Part shown: one piece after another, positions 1-10,023 of the stretch
Numbering within the stretch: position 1 is the stretch's first letter
Layout of the letters: every line of letters begins with the position of its first letter
From: an uncultured Desulfobacteraceae bacterium
GTDB taxonomy: Bacteria; Desulfobacterota; Desulfobacteria; Desulfobacterales; Desulfatirhabdiaceae
Assembly (NCBI GenBank): GCA_903953895.1
Contig: CAJBLH010000042.1
Span: 1 to 61,312 of the forward strand
Direction: 5' to 3'
Length of the DNA: 61,312 nucleotides
The notes under the pieces: generated by a model
Databases searched by the model: none
The model's input: only the letters and a program-made list of their open reading frames with translations
What the model was told of the DNA's origin: nothing
Program-made: the position numbers and the translations under genes

Positions 1-126
1 ATTTTGTCGAAAATTAAATGACTTGGCAGTAACTACACCGAGCGGTAAATTGCTTCAAATCGAAGTCGGCAGTTCGCCTTTCGGTTAATTTGAATGTCCA
101 AAAAAAATGTACTTTTTCGACTCAAA

Positions 127-574
127 TTAACGAGGTCTGATGACAACAAGTGTTACATCATCTTCTTTTTGAATCGGGCGCCGAACCTGTTCTAAATTGT
201 CCATAATGTTATGAACAATCTCGGCTGCCGATGCCTCAGCATAAGTTCTGATTACCGCTCTCAGTCTATCTTTTCCAAACATCTCCCCTTCCGGATTGTG
301 CATCTCCCATATGCCATCGGTGCCGATGATCAGGATCTGGCCGGGCAGAATGTCTCTTTCATTCTGGGTATAACCAGCGCTGTCAAAACTCCCAGAGCCA
401 TGCCATGCCCCTGCATTTTCTGAAACTGCCCGGTACTCGAATCGTATAGCATGGCGGATGCCCTGTATTGACCCAGCGGAGCAGAAGCTGCACGCGATCG
501 AGTTCACCATAAAACAGGGTCATAAAATGCAATGAGGGCTTTCCGGTGCAGGCGGATGAGATATTTTCAGCCAT
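127..574 (-). pseudogene. Broken SpoIIE/RsbU-type PP2C serine phosphatase, C-terminal part
   Basis: Read on the minus strand, three successive frames together rebuild the end of an RsbU/SpoIIE phosphatase domain. The first frame gives FMTLFYGELD and LRWVNTGHPP. A second frame gives MLYDSSTGQFQKMQGHGMAL. A third gives GYTQNERDILPGQ, GTDGIWEMHN and the closing KEDDVTLVV. The breaks lie near positions 453 and 380, so at least two frameshifts are needed, and the upstream half of the domain with its metal-binding aspartates is missing. Such phosphatases normally dephosphorylate an anti-sigma-factor antagonist. Here the product cannot be made intact, so the call is a decaying pseudogene. Sequencing error is less likely because two shifts and a truncation coincide. 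Confidence 0.75.
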
Positions 575-767
575 TGAAACCTCTGATCAAAAATACAATT
601 ATCCGATTAACTATTAGATCGGCATGAACGAATGTCTCTCAGACTACCGTCACGTCGCAGTTGTGTCAATCCCATGTTAATGATATAAATAATTATTCCC
701 CTACATAAGCAGCTCCATCGAGTTATGGAGTTGCCTGGCCGGTTTTTAAAATTTGGAGAAGTTGTTC

Positions 768-3341
768 ATGCATGACACAGTCGACAGACGGAATTATCAG
801 ACATTTTGCCAAGATATGTTAACCATGACACTGCTGTCGATCATCATCCTGATTGCCGCAGAATTTATCTTCGAAGGCAGCAGCCAGGCTGCCCCTGAAG
901 ATCGCAACTCGAATCCAGCGGCATCTGTTGCTGATAATCACAGAGAATCCATCGAAATCACTATTGAAACAGAAACTCGAAACAATGATGAGTTGAAAGC
1001 CAGTCTCGACCAGGCTGAAAAATTCAAAAAAGCGATGACTGCAGACACTGTGTACAATGTTCAGTTATCGGCATACGGAAATATTCTCCTGCTGCCACAG
1101 ACCACTGTGGCGGATCTGGAAAAAGCCAGGATCGACACCCTGAATGCACGAGATGCCATAGATGGCAAAGTGAAAGAAATTTCCGATAAAACCGGGCCCT
1201 TCAATCAAATGCTGAATCAGACCCGGGAACAGCTCAGCCTGAATGAAAAACAGTTGGCTGATATCACGGCGCCCGGTCCGATTGATCCAGTGACGGGCGT
1301 TTTGAAAAAAAATCTTCAAACCCTGATCACCCTTTTAACAGCCAAACAAAAACGCATCGAAAAAATTCTTGACATCTACCACCCCCTGAAGCAGCAACTC
1401 GAAGAAACCCGAACCGCAATTTCCGATTTAACGGAAAAACTAAACCGCCAGATCGCCCTGAAAAAGAAAGAAGCACTTTTTCAACGTCACACTTCACCCA
1501 TTCTGGCAATGAATGTTATACAGATCAAAGATGAAGCATCCGCTATTTTCAACAAGGCATGGAAGTTGTTATCCGAAGATTTCCGGACAGTATGCTCCCG
1601 ATCGTTCTGGGAATCCGCCGGCCATAAATTATTGACTGCTCTGGTCATATACAGCGGAATTCTGTGGGCAATGCTTCGCATCCGCAGATTTTGCCGCGGC
1701 TACGAACAAAGCGGCAATTTAACCAAGACTCCCTGGCGGCATCTTGTATTCTGCTTGTTGGAAAAATCCCTGATTCTTGCGGGAACAACAACCTTTATCG
1801 CCGGATTCATAACCCTTCAGAACGAATCGGCCGAAATTGCAACATGGAGAGTCGCTCTGGATTTTCTATGGTTTTGGCTTTTGACCCAGTGGGGACTGGT
1901 AGGCATTCAAACATGGAACCGACTGCCTTTACCGGCTATTCCGGCGAGAATAAGCCGAGGAATTTGTTTCGGGCTTCGAAGTATCCGCTTGTTTGGAATC
2001 GTGTACCTGGGACTGGAGTGGTTTCTGGATGGAAACGGAAGTATTCTGATTCTGGCCAGAATGTTGTTCGGCATCGGACTGCTGGGTGGATTCATTCATT
2101 TTTGGAAATCAGCAGGTCTTCTTGTACCCACCCTTTCCGACAGATTTCCACAAATCCGATTCATCGCAGCAGGAATCGGATATGCGATTGCCGGGATCGG
2201 ACCGCTTCTAGAACTGATCGGCTACGGTTATCTGGCTGTTTACTGGTTCACTTCCTGGATTATGACCTTAATTGTCAGTTTCTGGAGCGGAATACTTATG
2301 ATGTCACTTCGGGAATGGCAACAGGAGCTAAAAAGACGACAATCATCCGATGTCGGCAAGGCGGCTGCATATGGTTTTTTTACCCTGCAGTGGTTACTCG
2401 TAAGGATATTGTGGACAGCCTGGTTTCCCTTGTTTCTCATTGCCATTCTGACGGCATGGGGTGCTAAAAATGCGGTAATTTTCGGGTTTTTCAGTATCAT
2501 CAATTATCCGATCCCCATCGGCGATATGCAGTTCAGTATTCTGGGGATTGCCTGCGCAGCCCTGATGCTTTTGCTCACACACCTGTCCACCCGCCTGTGG
2601 CGCAGCATACTGCGTGAAAAATTCCTGGCCGGCAGCGGTATGGATACGGGACTGAAGGATTCCATCACCACCATCACCATATATTTGGTCTGGGCCATCG
2701 GTATCTTTATATCGCTTCGAATGATCGGTGTCAGTTCAACCTCCCTCACCGTGGTTTTCGGGGCACTCAGCATCGGGCTTGGCTTTGGACTTCAGAACAT
2801 TTTTAACAACTTCATCAGCGGCATTATCCTGCTGTTCGAGCGCCCAATTCAGGTTGGAGATGCCGTGGAAATCAACGGCGTTTGGGGCGTTGTTCAGAAA
2901 ATCAATGTCCGGGCAACCCTGGTTCAAACATATGACAATGCTTCTTTGATCATTCCCAACTCCGAGTTTATCAGCAACAAAGTGACCAACTGGAGCTTCA
3001 AGGATCATCGCATACGAAGGGTCATCACCGTTGGGGTGGCGTATGGGTCCGACACGGCCTTGGTAGCCGGAACCCTTACAGAAATTGCTGCAAGAGCGCA
3101 GTGGGTTTTAAAATCACCGGAACCTGATGTTCTGTTTTCCGATTTTGGAGACAGCGCATTGATCTTCAAGCTTCGCGTCTGGACTCTAGTTGACCATATG
3201 GTCAAAGTGGAAACGCATATCCGGTTTGAAATTGAAAGACTTTTTCGGGAACGTCACATTGAAATGCCTTTTCCCCAGCGGGATATTCACATCATCAGTT
3301 CGGACAATCCGAAGCAGTCGCCCCTTCTCGATAATGCATGA
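768..3341 (+). CDS. Large MscS-family mechanosensitive ion channel
   Basis: A protein of about 857 residues in the MscK/large-MscS group, which open under membrane tension to release osmolytes after hypo-osmotic shock. An N-terminal signal-like hydrophobic stretch (residues 15-40) is followed by a charged, probably coiled-coil periplasmic region (about 60-230) and many hydrophobic helices (about 280-650). The C-terminal MscS core holds the pore-helix pattern SIGLGFGLQNIFNNF (around residue 668), then FERPIQVGD and the beta domain with IIPNSEFISNKVTNWS. The start was placed at ATG 768 because GGAGAAG lies six bases upstream; an in-frame TTG at 753 overlaps that ribosome site. The gene stands alone with a kinase gene downstream. 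The family assignment is secure; which osmotic signal it answers cannot be told. Confidence 0.92.
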   Translation: MHDTVDRRNYQTFCQDMLTMTLLSIIILIAAEFIFEGSSQAAPEDRNSNPAASVADNHRESIEITIETETRNNDELKASLDQAEKFKKAMTADTVYNVQLSAYGNILLLPQTTVADLEKARIDTLNARDAIDGKVKEISDKTGPFNQMLNQTREQLSLNEKQLADITAPGPIDPVTGVLKKNLQTLITLLTAKQKRIEKILDIYHPLKQQLEETRTAISDLTEKLNRQIALKKKEALFQRHTSPILAMNVIQIKDEASAIFNKAWKLLSEDFRTVCSRSFWESAGHKLLTALVIYSGILWAMLRIRRFCRGYEQSGNLTKTPWRHLVFCLLEKSLILAGTTTFIAGFITLQNESAEIATWRVALDFLWFWLLTQWGLVGIQTWNRLPLPAIPARISRGICFGLRSIRLFGIVYLGLEWFLDGNGSILILARMLFGIGLLGGFIHFWKSAGLLVPTLSDRFPQIRFIAAGIGYAIAGIGPLLELIGYGYLAVYWFTSWIMTLIVSFWSGILMMSLREWQQELKRRQSSDVGKAAAYGFFTLQWLLVRILWTAWFPLFLIAILTAWGAKNAVIFGFFSIINYPIPIGDMQFSILGIACAALMLLLTHLSTRLWRSILREKFLAGSGMDTGLKDSITTITIYLVWAIGIFISLRMIGVSSTSLTVVFGALSIGLGFGLQNIFNNFISGIILLFERPIQVGDAVEINGVWGVVQKINVRATLVQTYDNASLIIPNSEFISNKVTNWSFKDHRIRRVITVGVAYGSDTALVAGTLTEIAARAQWVLKSPEPDVLFSDFGDSALIFKLRVWTLVDHMVKVETHIRFEIERLFRERHIEMPFPQRDIHIISSDNPKQSPLLDNA

Positions 3342-3415
3342 ATGTCGTCTCAGGGCTACAGCCATGATTGGCCTGTGCAACACATTGAATACGCAAGAAA
3401 ATGATATTTTTTTCA

Positions 3416-3455
3416 TTATTGACATGCTATACTTTAAAAAAGTTATTTTCCTTAT
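3416..3455 (+). promoter_or_regulatory. Possible promoter for the hybrid kinase gene
   Basis: TTGACA followed by TGCTATACT lies 40-70 bases before the GTG start at 3489. TGCTATACT is a good extended -10 element (TG-N-TATACT), and TTGACA could alternatively serve as a -35 with a weaker downstream -10. Two registers are possible, so the exact start site is uncertain. Confidence 0.4.
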
Positions 3456-3488
3456 CTTGCCAGGAACAAAAAAAAGGATTGGATTGCC

Positions 3489-6041
3489 GTGACCATTCAC
3501 TCTTCCTGCTGGGAATATTTTGACTGCAACCAGAAAGACTGCCTGGTAAAAACGTTCAACGAAACCGCCTGCTGGACCGTTGCTACCCTTAACTGCCGGG
3601 GAAAACTTTTGGAAAGTTTTTCGGATAAAATCAAAAATTGTTTGGACTGTTCCTATTTCCAGCAAATCAAGACCCCGGAAATCCTGGAAGCGCTGCTGAT
3701 TCAGGTGATCGACCGTCATACTGAAACCATCAAGCTTGCTTCGGAAAGAAATTACGATCAGGACCGTATCAGCGTTGAGATGACTATTGGACTGTCCGAA
3801 GTATTCGATGCCTTAAAAAAAATCGCATCCGGAGATCCCGCTGGCCGAATATCCGAGGAATCTGGTCTTGGACTGATCACCCAGCTAAAAAAACTGGTTA
3901 ATCTTACAGCGTTGAACATGAGCGAAATCATAGATCTGTCCCATGATTTCGCCATCGGCCTGGCTGAACATTTTGATGTCCTTCATCGCGTGTCATGCGG
4001 CGATCTTTCGGCACGTATCACGGGAACATCCCCCGTAGAGCTTCTGGAATCCTTGAAGCTTGTCACCAATGATATGATTCAGAATGTATCGAGGCAAATC
4101 GCCGACCGCAAAAAAGCCGAAGAAGAGGCGATGGAAAGCGAGCGGCTGGTTTCAACACTCATGAAAAATTTTCCGGGTATGATATATCGTTGCCGGTACG
4201 ACCACAAGCGAACCATGACTGTAGTCAGCGATGGATGCATGAATTTAACCGGATATACCCCTCAGGATCTAATTTATAACCACACCCTGACTTACCAGGA
4301 TATCATTCATCCGGATGATCTTGAAACGGCTTTGAAGCAGGTGCAGCAGGCCATTGATCGCCAAAATCCTTATCAACTGCAGTACCGAATTCTAACTGCC
4401 GCCGGTCATGAAAAATGGGTGTGGGAACAGGGAACCGGCGTATACTCTGACGAAGGCGAGCTGATAGCTCTTGAAGGATTCATCAACGATGTTACAGAGC
4501 GAAAAACCGCTGAATTTCTGCTCAAAGATTCCGAAGAAAAATACCGGACGCTTGTAAACAACATACAGGATGGCGTATTTATTTTACAGGATGGCAGACT
4601 GAAATTTGTCAACGAAACACTGGCGCATATGATCGGTTATTCAGTCGAGGAAATGACGGATATGGAATTCCTGCTGCTGGTTGCGCCGGAATACCGACAG
4701 TTTACGATAGATCGATACCGCATACGCCAGGCCGATGAACCCGCTGAAAATGAATATGAGTTTGAGATCCTTCACAAGAACGGGGCCACCCGGCTGTCGG
4801 CTTATTTGAACATCGGAACTTTTTCCTTTCGGGGAAAAACCGCCACTCTTGGCACCATCAAGGATATTACGGATAAAAAACGGGCTGAACAGGAACACAA
4901 AAAACTGGAAAGCCAACTTCAGCAGGCATATAAAATGGAATCCATCGGCACACTTGCAGGCGGCATTGCCCACGACTTCAACAACCTGCTCATGGGCATT
5001 CTCGGAAATACCACTCTGACAATGATGAATTTGGATACTGATCATCCCGGATTTGGCCGTCTGAAAAATATCGAAAAATATGTTCAAAGCGGCGCAGACC
5101 TTACCCGGCAGCTTCTGGGATTTGCCAGGGGGGAAAAAGTTGAAGTCAGGCCGACCAATCTAAACGAGCTGATTCAGCATACTTCCGAAATGTTTGGTCG
5201 AACGAAAAAAGAAATCACCATCACATCAAACCTCCAAAAAGACTTATGGACCGTCGATGTGGATCGCAGCCAGATTGAACAGGTACTGCTGAATTTCTTT
5301 GTGAACGCCTGGCAGGCCATGCCCGCAGGCGGGAATCTTCACATTCACACCGCAAACGAAGTTCTAGATAACAGCTATATTCAGGCTTTTTCTGTGATAC
5401 CAGGAAATTATGTCAAATTCACCGTAACCGACACCGGCGTTGGAATGGACTCCAACACCCAGAAGCGCGTATTCGAACCGTTTTTCACGACCAAGGAAAA
5501 AGGCAGGGGAACCGGGCTTGGCCTGGCATCAGCTTACGGAATCATCAAAAATCACGGTGGGTTTATCAATATTTACAGTGAAAAAGACAAGGGCGCTTCT
5601 TTTACAGTTTTTCTTCCGGCATCAAGAAACAAGGCTTGCATCGAAAAGAAACTGTTGGAATCCGCTGTAAAAGGCTCTGGCACCATTCTGCTGGTAGATG
5701 ATGAACAGATGATTCTTGACGTTGGCAGCCAGATGCTGGCGAAGCTGGGGTATCAGGTACTGACAGCACTAAACGGCAAGGAGGCCATCGACATCGTTGA
5801 ACACCACAAAGATCATATTGTTCTGGTGATCCTGGATATGATCATGCCGATAATGGGCGGCGGCGAAACCTTTGACCTGCTCAAATCAAGGCATCCATCC
5901 TTGAAATTTCTTCTGTCCAGCGGCTATGCAGTTGACGGCCAGGCTTCCGAAATTCTAAATCGCGGGTGCAACGGATTTATCCAGAAGCCATTCAATATCG
6001 AACAACTGTCTCGAAAAATGCATGAAATTTTGAAAGCATAA
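3489..6041 (+). CDS. Hybrid sensor histidine kinase with two-CW, two PAS, kinase and receiver domains
   Basis: The 850-residue protein starts with a cysteine/tryptophan-rich two-CW domain (CWEYFDC, CLV, ACW, NCLDCSYF; about residues 6-58), which is common in sulfate-reducer signalling proteins and probably binds metal. HAMP-like segments (about 90-200) follow, then two PAS domains (about 215-335 and 345-465), each ending in a PAC-type ITDKKRAE or VTERKTAE linker. The HisKA box GTLAGGIAHDFNNLL places the phospho-accepting histidine near residue 494. The ATP-binding domain shows GVGMDS and GRGTGLGLAS. A C-terminal receiver (about 730-850) has LLVDDEQ and the phospho-acceptor in LDMIMP. No transmembrane segment is evident, so a cytoplasmic sensor is likely. 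GTG is the start, with AAGGA about 11 bases upstream. No partner regulator is adjacent. Confidence 0.9.
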   Translation: MTIHSSCWEYFDCNQKDCLVKTFNETACWTVATLNCRGKLLESFSDKIKNCLDCSYFQQIKTPEILEALLIQVIDRHTETIKLASERNYDQDRISVEMTIGLSEVFDALKKIASGDPAGRISEESGLGLITQLKKLVNLTALNMSEIIDLSHDFAIGLAEHFDVLHRVSCGDLSARITGTSPVELLESLKLVTNDMIQNVSRQIADRKKAEEEAMESERLVSTLMKNFPGMIYRCRYDHKRTMTVVSDGCMNLTGYTPQDLIYNHTLTYQDIIHPDDLETALKQVQQAIDRQNPYQLQYRILTAAGHEKWVWEQGTGVYSDEGELIALEGFINDVTERKTAEFLLKDSEEKYRTLVNNIQDGVFILQDGRLKFVNETLAHMIGYSVEEMTDMEFLLLVAPEYRQFTIDRYRIRQADEPAENEYEFEILHKNGATRLSAYLNIGTFSFRGKTATLGTIKDITDKKRAEQEHKKLESQLQQAYKMESIGTLAGGIAHDFNNLLMGILGNTTLTMMNLDTDHPGFGRLKNIEKYVQSGADLTRQLLGFARGEKVEVRPTNLNELIQHTSEMFGRTKKEITITSNLQKDLWTVDVDRSQIEQVLLNFFVNAWQAMPAGGNLHIHTANEVLDNSYIQAFSVIPGNYVKFTVTDTGVGMDSNTQKRVFEPFFTTKEKGRGTGLGLASAYGIIKNHGGFINIYSEKDKGASFTVFLPASRNKACIEKKLLESAVKGSGTILLVDDEQMILDVGSQMLAKLGYQVLTALNGKEAIDIVEHHKDHIVLVILDMIMPIMGGGETFDLLKSRHPSLKFLLSSGYAVDGQASEILNRGCNGFIQKPFNIEQLSRKMHEILKA

Positions 6042-6182
6042 TGAATTAAAATTCATTCGATTCACTGGGCTGTTTTTGGGATGCCTTTCTGTTTTTTTCA
6101 GCAGCACCCCTCTTTGCAATCTGTATTATCAATTTGATTTCATATAATAAATTTTCAACAATCCTCCTGATTAATGTTTTTC

Positions 6183-6229
6183 TTGACATCCTGAGCCTTC
6201 CTCTGATAAATGAATGAATACTCATTCAT
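6183..6229 (+). promoter_or_regulatory. Promoter with FadR(YsiA)-type operator upstream of the beta-oxidation operon
   Basis: TTGACA (6183-6188) and a GATAAA/ATAAAT -10 region (6205-6211) form a plausible sigma-70 promoter about 190 bases before the fadN-like start. Immediately overlapping the expected transcription start is TGAATGAATACTCATTCA (6211-6228), extended to ATGAATGA-N4-TCATTCAT. It matches the published Bacillus subtilis FadR (YsiA, TetR family) operator consensus TGAATGAMTANTCATTCA. In that organism the repressor controls fadN-fadA-fadE and is released by long-chain acyl-CoA. The remainder of the 6042-6414 gap shows nothing else. The repressor gene is not in this window, so the link to a FadR protein is inference. 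Confidence 0.7.
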
Positions 6230-6414
6230 ATTTTGTCAAAAGCGAATAATATACTTTGAGCGGTTACAAACTGCCCTTTCCTTTTTTCCCTTATCCTCGT
6301 GCAGGAAAGAATCGGGAGAAGGCTCTGAACACTCGGATCGTAACTGTTTAATGTATCATTCTCTCAGTATTTCCATATCACAAGGGTATAAAATCAACCA
6401 ATCAGGAGGCTAAC

Positions 6415-8820
6415 ATGAGCAGAAAAATCAGGACGGCTGCAGTTATCGGCTCAGGCGTCATGGGCGGCGGGATCGCGGCGCTTCTTGCCGGTGCAGGCGT
6501 CAAAACGCTGTTGTTGGACATTGTTCCATTCGATTTGAAGGACTCGGAGAATAATAATCCGGCTGCCAGAAACCGGATCGTCAAGGCTGGAATGGATACG
6601 GTCCTGATGTCCAGACCGGCCCTTCTCATGCAGCAAAAAGACGCCGATCTGATCAGCATCGGAAACATGGAAGATGATTTTCACAAGCTTTCAGACTGTG
6701 ACTGGATCGTAGAGGTGGTCATTGAAAATCTAAAAATCAAACAGGAACTTTTCAAACGCATCGAACCGATCCGTAAAAAAGGCAGCATCGTTTCCTCAAA
6801 CACCTCCGGAATTCCGCTGAAAGCCATGTCTGAAGGATTGAGCCATGAATTTCGTCAGCATTTTCTCGGAACCCACTTCTTCAATCCGGTTCGGTACATG
6901 AAACTTCTCGAAATCATCCCCGGCGAGCAAACCCTTCCGGAAATTCTTTCTTTCATGGCCGATTACGGAGAACGCATATTGGGAAAAGGCATCGTATGGG
7001 CCAAGGATACTCCCAATTTCGTCGCCAACCGGATCGGCGTTCAGGGGATCGTCAAGGCCATGCAGCTCATGCTGGAAGACGGCATCAGCATCCCGGAAGT
7101 GGATGCTCTGTTCGGCCCGATTCTGGGTCGCCCCAAAACCGCCATGTTCAAAACCACCGACCTGGTGGGTTTGGATACCATGGGACACGTCGCCGGCAAT
7201 ACCTTCAACTTGGTTGTCAATGATGAAGCCAGAGACAGTTTTATCATCCCCGAGTTTGTAAAAAAAATGATCGAAAAGAAGTTATTGGGCAATAAAACCC
7301 AAGGCGGATTTTATAAAACCGATCTGACTCCCGAATGGAAAAAAATTCGAAAAGTCATCGATCCGGCCACTCTGGAATATGTTGCGTTTTCCCCCGCAGC
7401 CTTTCCTTGTATGGAAGCCGCCAAAAAAGCCAAAACACTTCCGGATAAAATGAAAGCCGTGCTTTACGGCAACGACAAGGGCGCCCGCTATGCATGGAAG
7501 ACCCTTGCCCATAACCTGATTTATTCCGCCAACCGGATTCCGGAGATTTCCGACACCATCGTTGAAATCGACAACGGCATGAAATGGGGATTTAATTTCA
7601 CCATGGGCCCGTTTGAGACTTGGGACGCCATCGGACTGGTCGAGTCGGTTGCCAAAATGGAAAAAGACGGCATGGCGGTTCCGGCCTGCATTAAAAAAAT
7701 GATCACATCCGGCCATACCACATTCTATAAAACCGAGGCCGGCAAGGTTCAATATTATGATTTTGCCGCTGAATCCTATAAGGCAGTCACGATCAGCGAC
7801 AATATCATCTCCCTGGCATCCCTGAAAGCCGCGGGCAAAGTTGTCAAATCCTGCAATTCCGCATCCCTGGTGGACATCGGAGACGGCGTCTTCTGCTGCG
7901 AATTCCACACCAAAATGAATGCCATCAATGGCGAGATCGTTCAGTTCATGGGGGAATGCACGGATTATGTGGACGCCAACGGCGTAGGTCTTGTCATCGG
8001 CAACCAGGCCGGCGGCATGCCTGGAGCTTTTTCAGCAGGCGGAGACTTGACCTTCATGTCCGCACTGGCCAAAGAAGGCAAATACGCAGAAATCGATGCG
8101 TTCCTGTCCCAGGCGCATGCAGGAACACTTAAAACCAGATACGCCAGCTTTCCGGTTGTGGCAGCGCCTTATGGCATGACGCTTGGCGGCGGATGTGAAG
8201 TGTGTCTGGGCGCCGACAGAATCGTGGCCCATGCAGAGCTTTATATGGGACTGGTGGAAATCGGCGTAGGCCTTCTGCCAGCGGGCGGAGGATGTTTGAA
8301 CCTGTGGAAAAAAATGACGGTCAATATTCCCGAAGCAGCCACGGACGTTGATCTGGCCAAATACTTTGTTCCGACATTTATGGCCATCGCCATGGCAAAA
8401 GTATCGACTTCCGCCGCTGAAGCCCGGGCAAACGGGTTTCTGGGCCCCAAAGACCGAATTGTCTTCAACCGGGATCATCTGATCGGTGAGGCCAAAAAAG
8501 AAGTTCTGAAAATGGTGGACGAAGGCTATAGCCCGCCAGTCAAACGCAAAATCAAGGTATTTGGCGAAGCCGCCCAGGGCATGATCAATGCCGAGCTCTT
8601 TAATATGGAAAGCGCTAAATTCGTCAGCGAATACGATGTGTTCCTGGCCAAACGCATCGCATTCGTCATCAGCGGCGGAGACGTGCGAACCAACAGCGAA
8701 GTGGATGAAGAAACCATTCTCAAACTGGAACGCGATGCATTCATCGATTTCTGGAAACAGGAAAAAACCATTGCCAGAGTCGAACACCTGCTGAAAACCG
8801 GCAAACCGCTCAGAAACTAG
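6415..8820 (+). CDS. fadN: 3-hydroxyacyl-CoA dehydrogenase / enoyl-CoA hydratase fusion (FadN type)
   Basis: The 801-residue bifunctional beta-oxidation enzyme hydrates trans-2-enoyl-CoA and oxidises the resulting 3-hydroxyacyl-CoA with NAD. The N-terminal Rossmann fold (AAVIGSGVMGGGIAALLAGAG, residues 7-27) and HAD C-terminal domains (THFFNPVRYMKLLEI; DTPNFVANRIG) occupy roughly residues 1-430. A crotonase domain follows (about 470-690) with MTLGGGCEVCLGADR and the oxyanion-hole region GGMPGAFSAGGDL. This dehydrogenase-first order is opposite to E. coli FadB and matches Bacillus FadN. The ribosome site CAGGAGG lies seven bases before ATG. The next gene is the thiolase, 16 bases away, so the two are one operon behind the FadR-type operator. 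Direction (degradation or synthesis of acyl chains) cannot be read from sequence. Confidence 0.93.
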   Translation: MSRKIRTAAVIGSGVMGGGIAALLAGAGVKTLLLDIVPFDLKDSENNNPAARNRIVKAGMDTVLMSRPALLMQQKDADLISIGNMEDDFHKLSDCDWIVEVVIENLKIKQELFKRIEPIRKKGSIVSSNTSGIPLKAMSEGLSHEFRQHFLGTHFFNPVRYMKLLEIIPGEQTLPEILSFMADYGERILGKGIVWAKDTPNFVANRIGVQGIVKAMQLMLEDGISIPEVDALFGPILGRPKTAMFKTTDLVGLDTMGHVAGNTFNLVVNDEARDSFIIPEFVKKMIEKKLLGNKTQGGFYKTDLTPEWKKIRKVIDPATLEYVAFSPAAFPCMEAAKKAKTLPDKMKAVLYGNDKGARYAWKTLAHNLIYSANRIPEISDTIVEIDNGMKWGFNFTMGPFETWDAIGLVESVAKMEKDGMAVPACIKKMITSGHTTFYKTEAGKVQYYDFAAESYKAVTISDNIISLASLKAAGKVVKSCNSASLVDIGDGVFCCEFHTKMNAINGEIVQFMGECTDYVDANGVGLVIGNQAGGMPGAFSAGGDLTFMSALAKEGKYAEIDAFLSQAHAGTLKTRYASFPVVAAPYGMTLGGGCEVCLGADRIVAHAELYMGLVEIGVGLLPAGGGCLNLWKKMTVNIPEAATDVDLAKYFVPTFMAIAMAKVSTSAAEARANGFLGPKDRIVFNRDHLIGEAKKEVLKMVDEGYSPPVKRKIKVFGEAAQGMINAELFNMESAKFVSEYDVFLAKRIAFVISGGDVRTNSEVDEETILKLERDAFIDFWKQEKTIARVEHLLKTGKPLRN

Positions 8821-8836
8821 ATTAGGAGGATCAACC

Positions 8837-10015
8837 ATGAGAGATGCATATATTGTTACATCCGTCAGAACCCCGGGATGCCGGCGAAGCAAGGGGGGAT
8901 TCAAAGATACTCGGCCGGAAGATCTGCTGTCCTTCATTCTGAATGCAGCCGTTGACAACACCCCGAATCTTCAAAAGAAAGACGTTGACGATATGATGAT
9001 CGGCTGCTCCTTTCCGGAAGCCGAACAGGGCTTGAATATCGGACGTATCGCCTCCCAGATCGCCGGATTTCCCCCGGAAGTCTCCGGCGCAACCGTCAAT
9101 CGGTTCTGCTCATCCGGACTTGAAGCCATTGCTCTGGCTTCCTTACGGGTCATGTCCGGCTGGTCCGACATCGTTATTGGCGGCGGCATCGAATCCATGA
9201 CATATGTGCCGATGGGCGGCAACCTTCCCAGACCGCATCCGGATCACAGCAAAACCCGCGCGGATCTCTACGCATCCATGGGCATTACAGCAGAAAACGT
9301 CGCCAACCGCTATAAGGTTTCCCGTCAGGAGCAGGATGAATTCGCCTGTCAGTCTCACATAAAAGCCGGCGAGGCAAAAGCCAATGGCTTGTTTACAGAA
9401 ATCGTTCCGACGCCTGCCGTAAAATTCGTCAAGCAGGCGGACGGCACTTACAGAAAAGAGACGTTTATCATCTCTGAAGATGATGGGATTCGGGAAAGCA
9501 CCACAGTGGAAGGACTGGCCAAATTACGACCGGTATTTGCAGCCAATGGGTCCGTAACGGCCGGAAATTCATCCCAGACCACGGATGGCGCCGCCGCAAG
9601 CATCATTATGAGCGGCGACAAAGTTAAAGAACTGGGGCTGAAACCCATTGCCAAACTCGTCTGCTATACCACCGTCGGGTGCGAGGCGGATGAAATGGGC
9701 GTGGGCCCCCGGTATGCCATTCCCAAACTGCTGAAGATAGCAGGCCTCGGCCTCAGCGACATCGATATGTTCGAGATCAACGAAGCCTTTGCCTCCCAGG
9801 CCATTTACAGCGTCCGGGAACTGGGTATCGATATGGCCAAGGTCAATATTCACGGCGGCGCCATTGCGCTGGGTCATCCTCTCGGATGCACCGGCGCCAA
9901 ACTCTGCGCAACACTTTTGGCCAACATGAAACAGCGCGGTGTCAAATACGGCATCGAGTCCATGTGCATCGGTGGCGGTATGGGTGCTGCAGCCCTGTTC
10001 GAGATGTGTAAGTAG
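8837..10015 (+). CDS. fadA: Acetyl-CoA acyltransferase (thiolase)
   Basis: The 392-residue thiolase carries out the last step of beta-oxidation, splitting 3-ketoacyl-CoA with CoA to yield acetyl-CoA. The nucleophilic cysteine is in NRFCSSGLEA (about residue 91), the active-site histidine in GGAIALGHPLGCTGAK (about 346) and the second cysteine in SMCIGGGMGAA near the C-terminus. NEAFA is also present. Length is typical for the family. Sixteen bases separate it from the upstream fusion enzyme, with a strong TTAGGAGG ribosome site, so they are co-transcribed. A hairpin follows and separates it from the convergent ptsI. Confidence 0.94.
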   Translation: MRDAYIVTSVRTPGCRRSKGGFKDTRPEDLLSFILNAAVDNTPNLQKKDVDDMMIGCSFPEAEQGLNIGRIASQIAGFPPEVSGATVNRFCSSGLEAIALASLRVMSGWSDIVIGGGIESMTYVPMGGNLPRPHPDHSKTRADLYASMGITAENVANRYKVSRQEQDEFACQSHIKAGEAKANGLFTEIVPTPAVKFVKQADGTYRKETFIISEDDGIRESTTVEGLAKLRPVFAANGSVTAGNSSQTTDGAAASIIMSGDKVKELGLKPIAKLVCYTTVGCEADEMGVGPRYAIPKLLKIAGLGLSDIDMFEINEAFASQAIYSVRELGIDMAKVNIHGGAIALGHPLGCTGAKLCATLLANMKQRGVKYGIESMCIGGGMGAAALFEMCK

Positions 10016-10023
10016 CCGGTACA

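Noticed and set aside
84-131. GTTAATTTGA / TCAAATTAAC inverted repeat at the left edge
   Set aside because: Perfect 10-base arms but AT-only stem with a 28-base loop; too weak to call a terminator and overlapping the end of the pseudogene.
1664-2467. 267-codon plus-strand frame inside the MscS gene
   Set aside because: Out-of-frame shadow of the channel's hydrophobic region, no ribosome site or domain.
8032-8961. 309-codon minus-strand frame
   Set aside because: Antisense to the well-conserved enoyl-CoA hydratase domain of the FadN-type gene; an artefact of codon bias.
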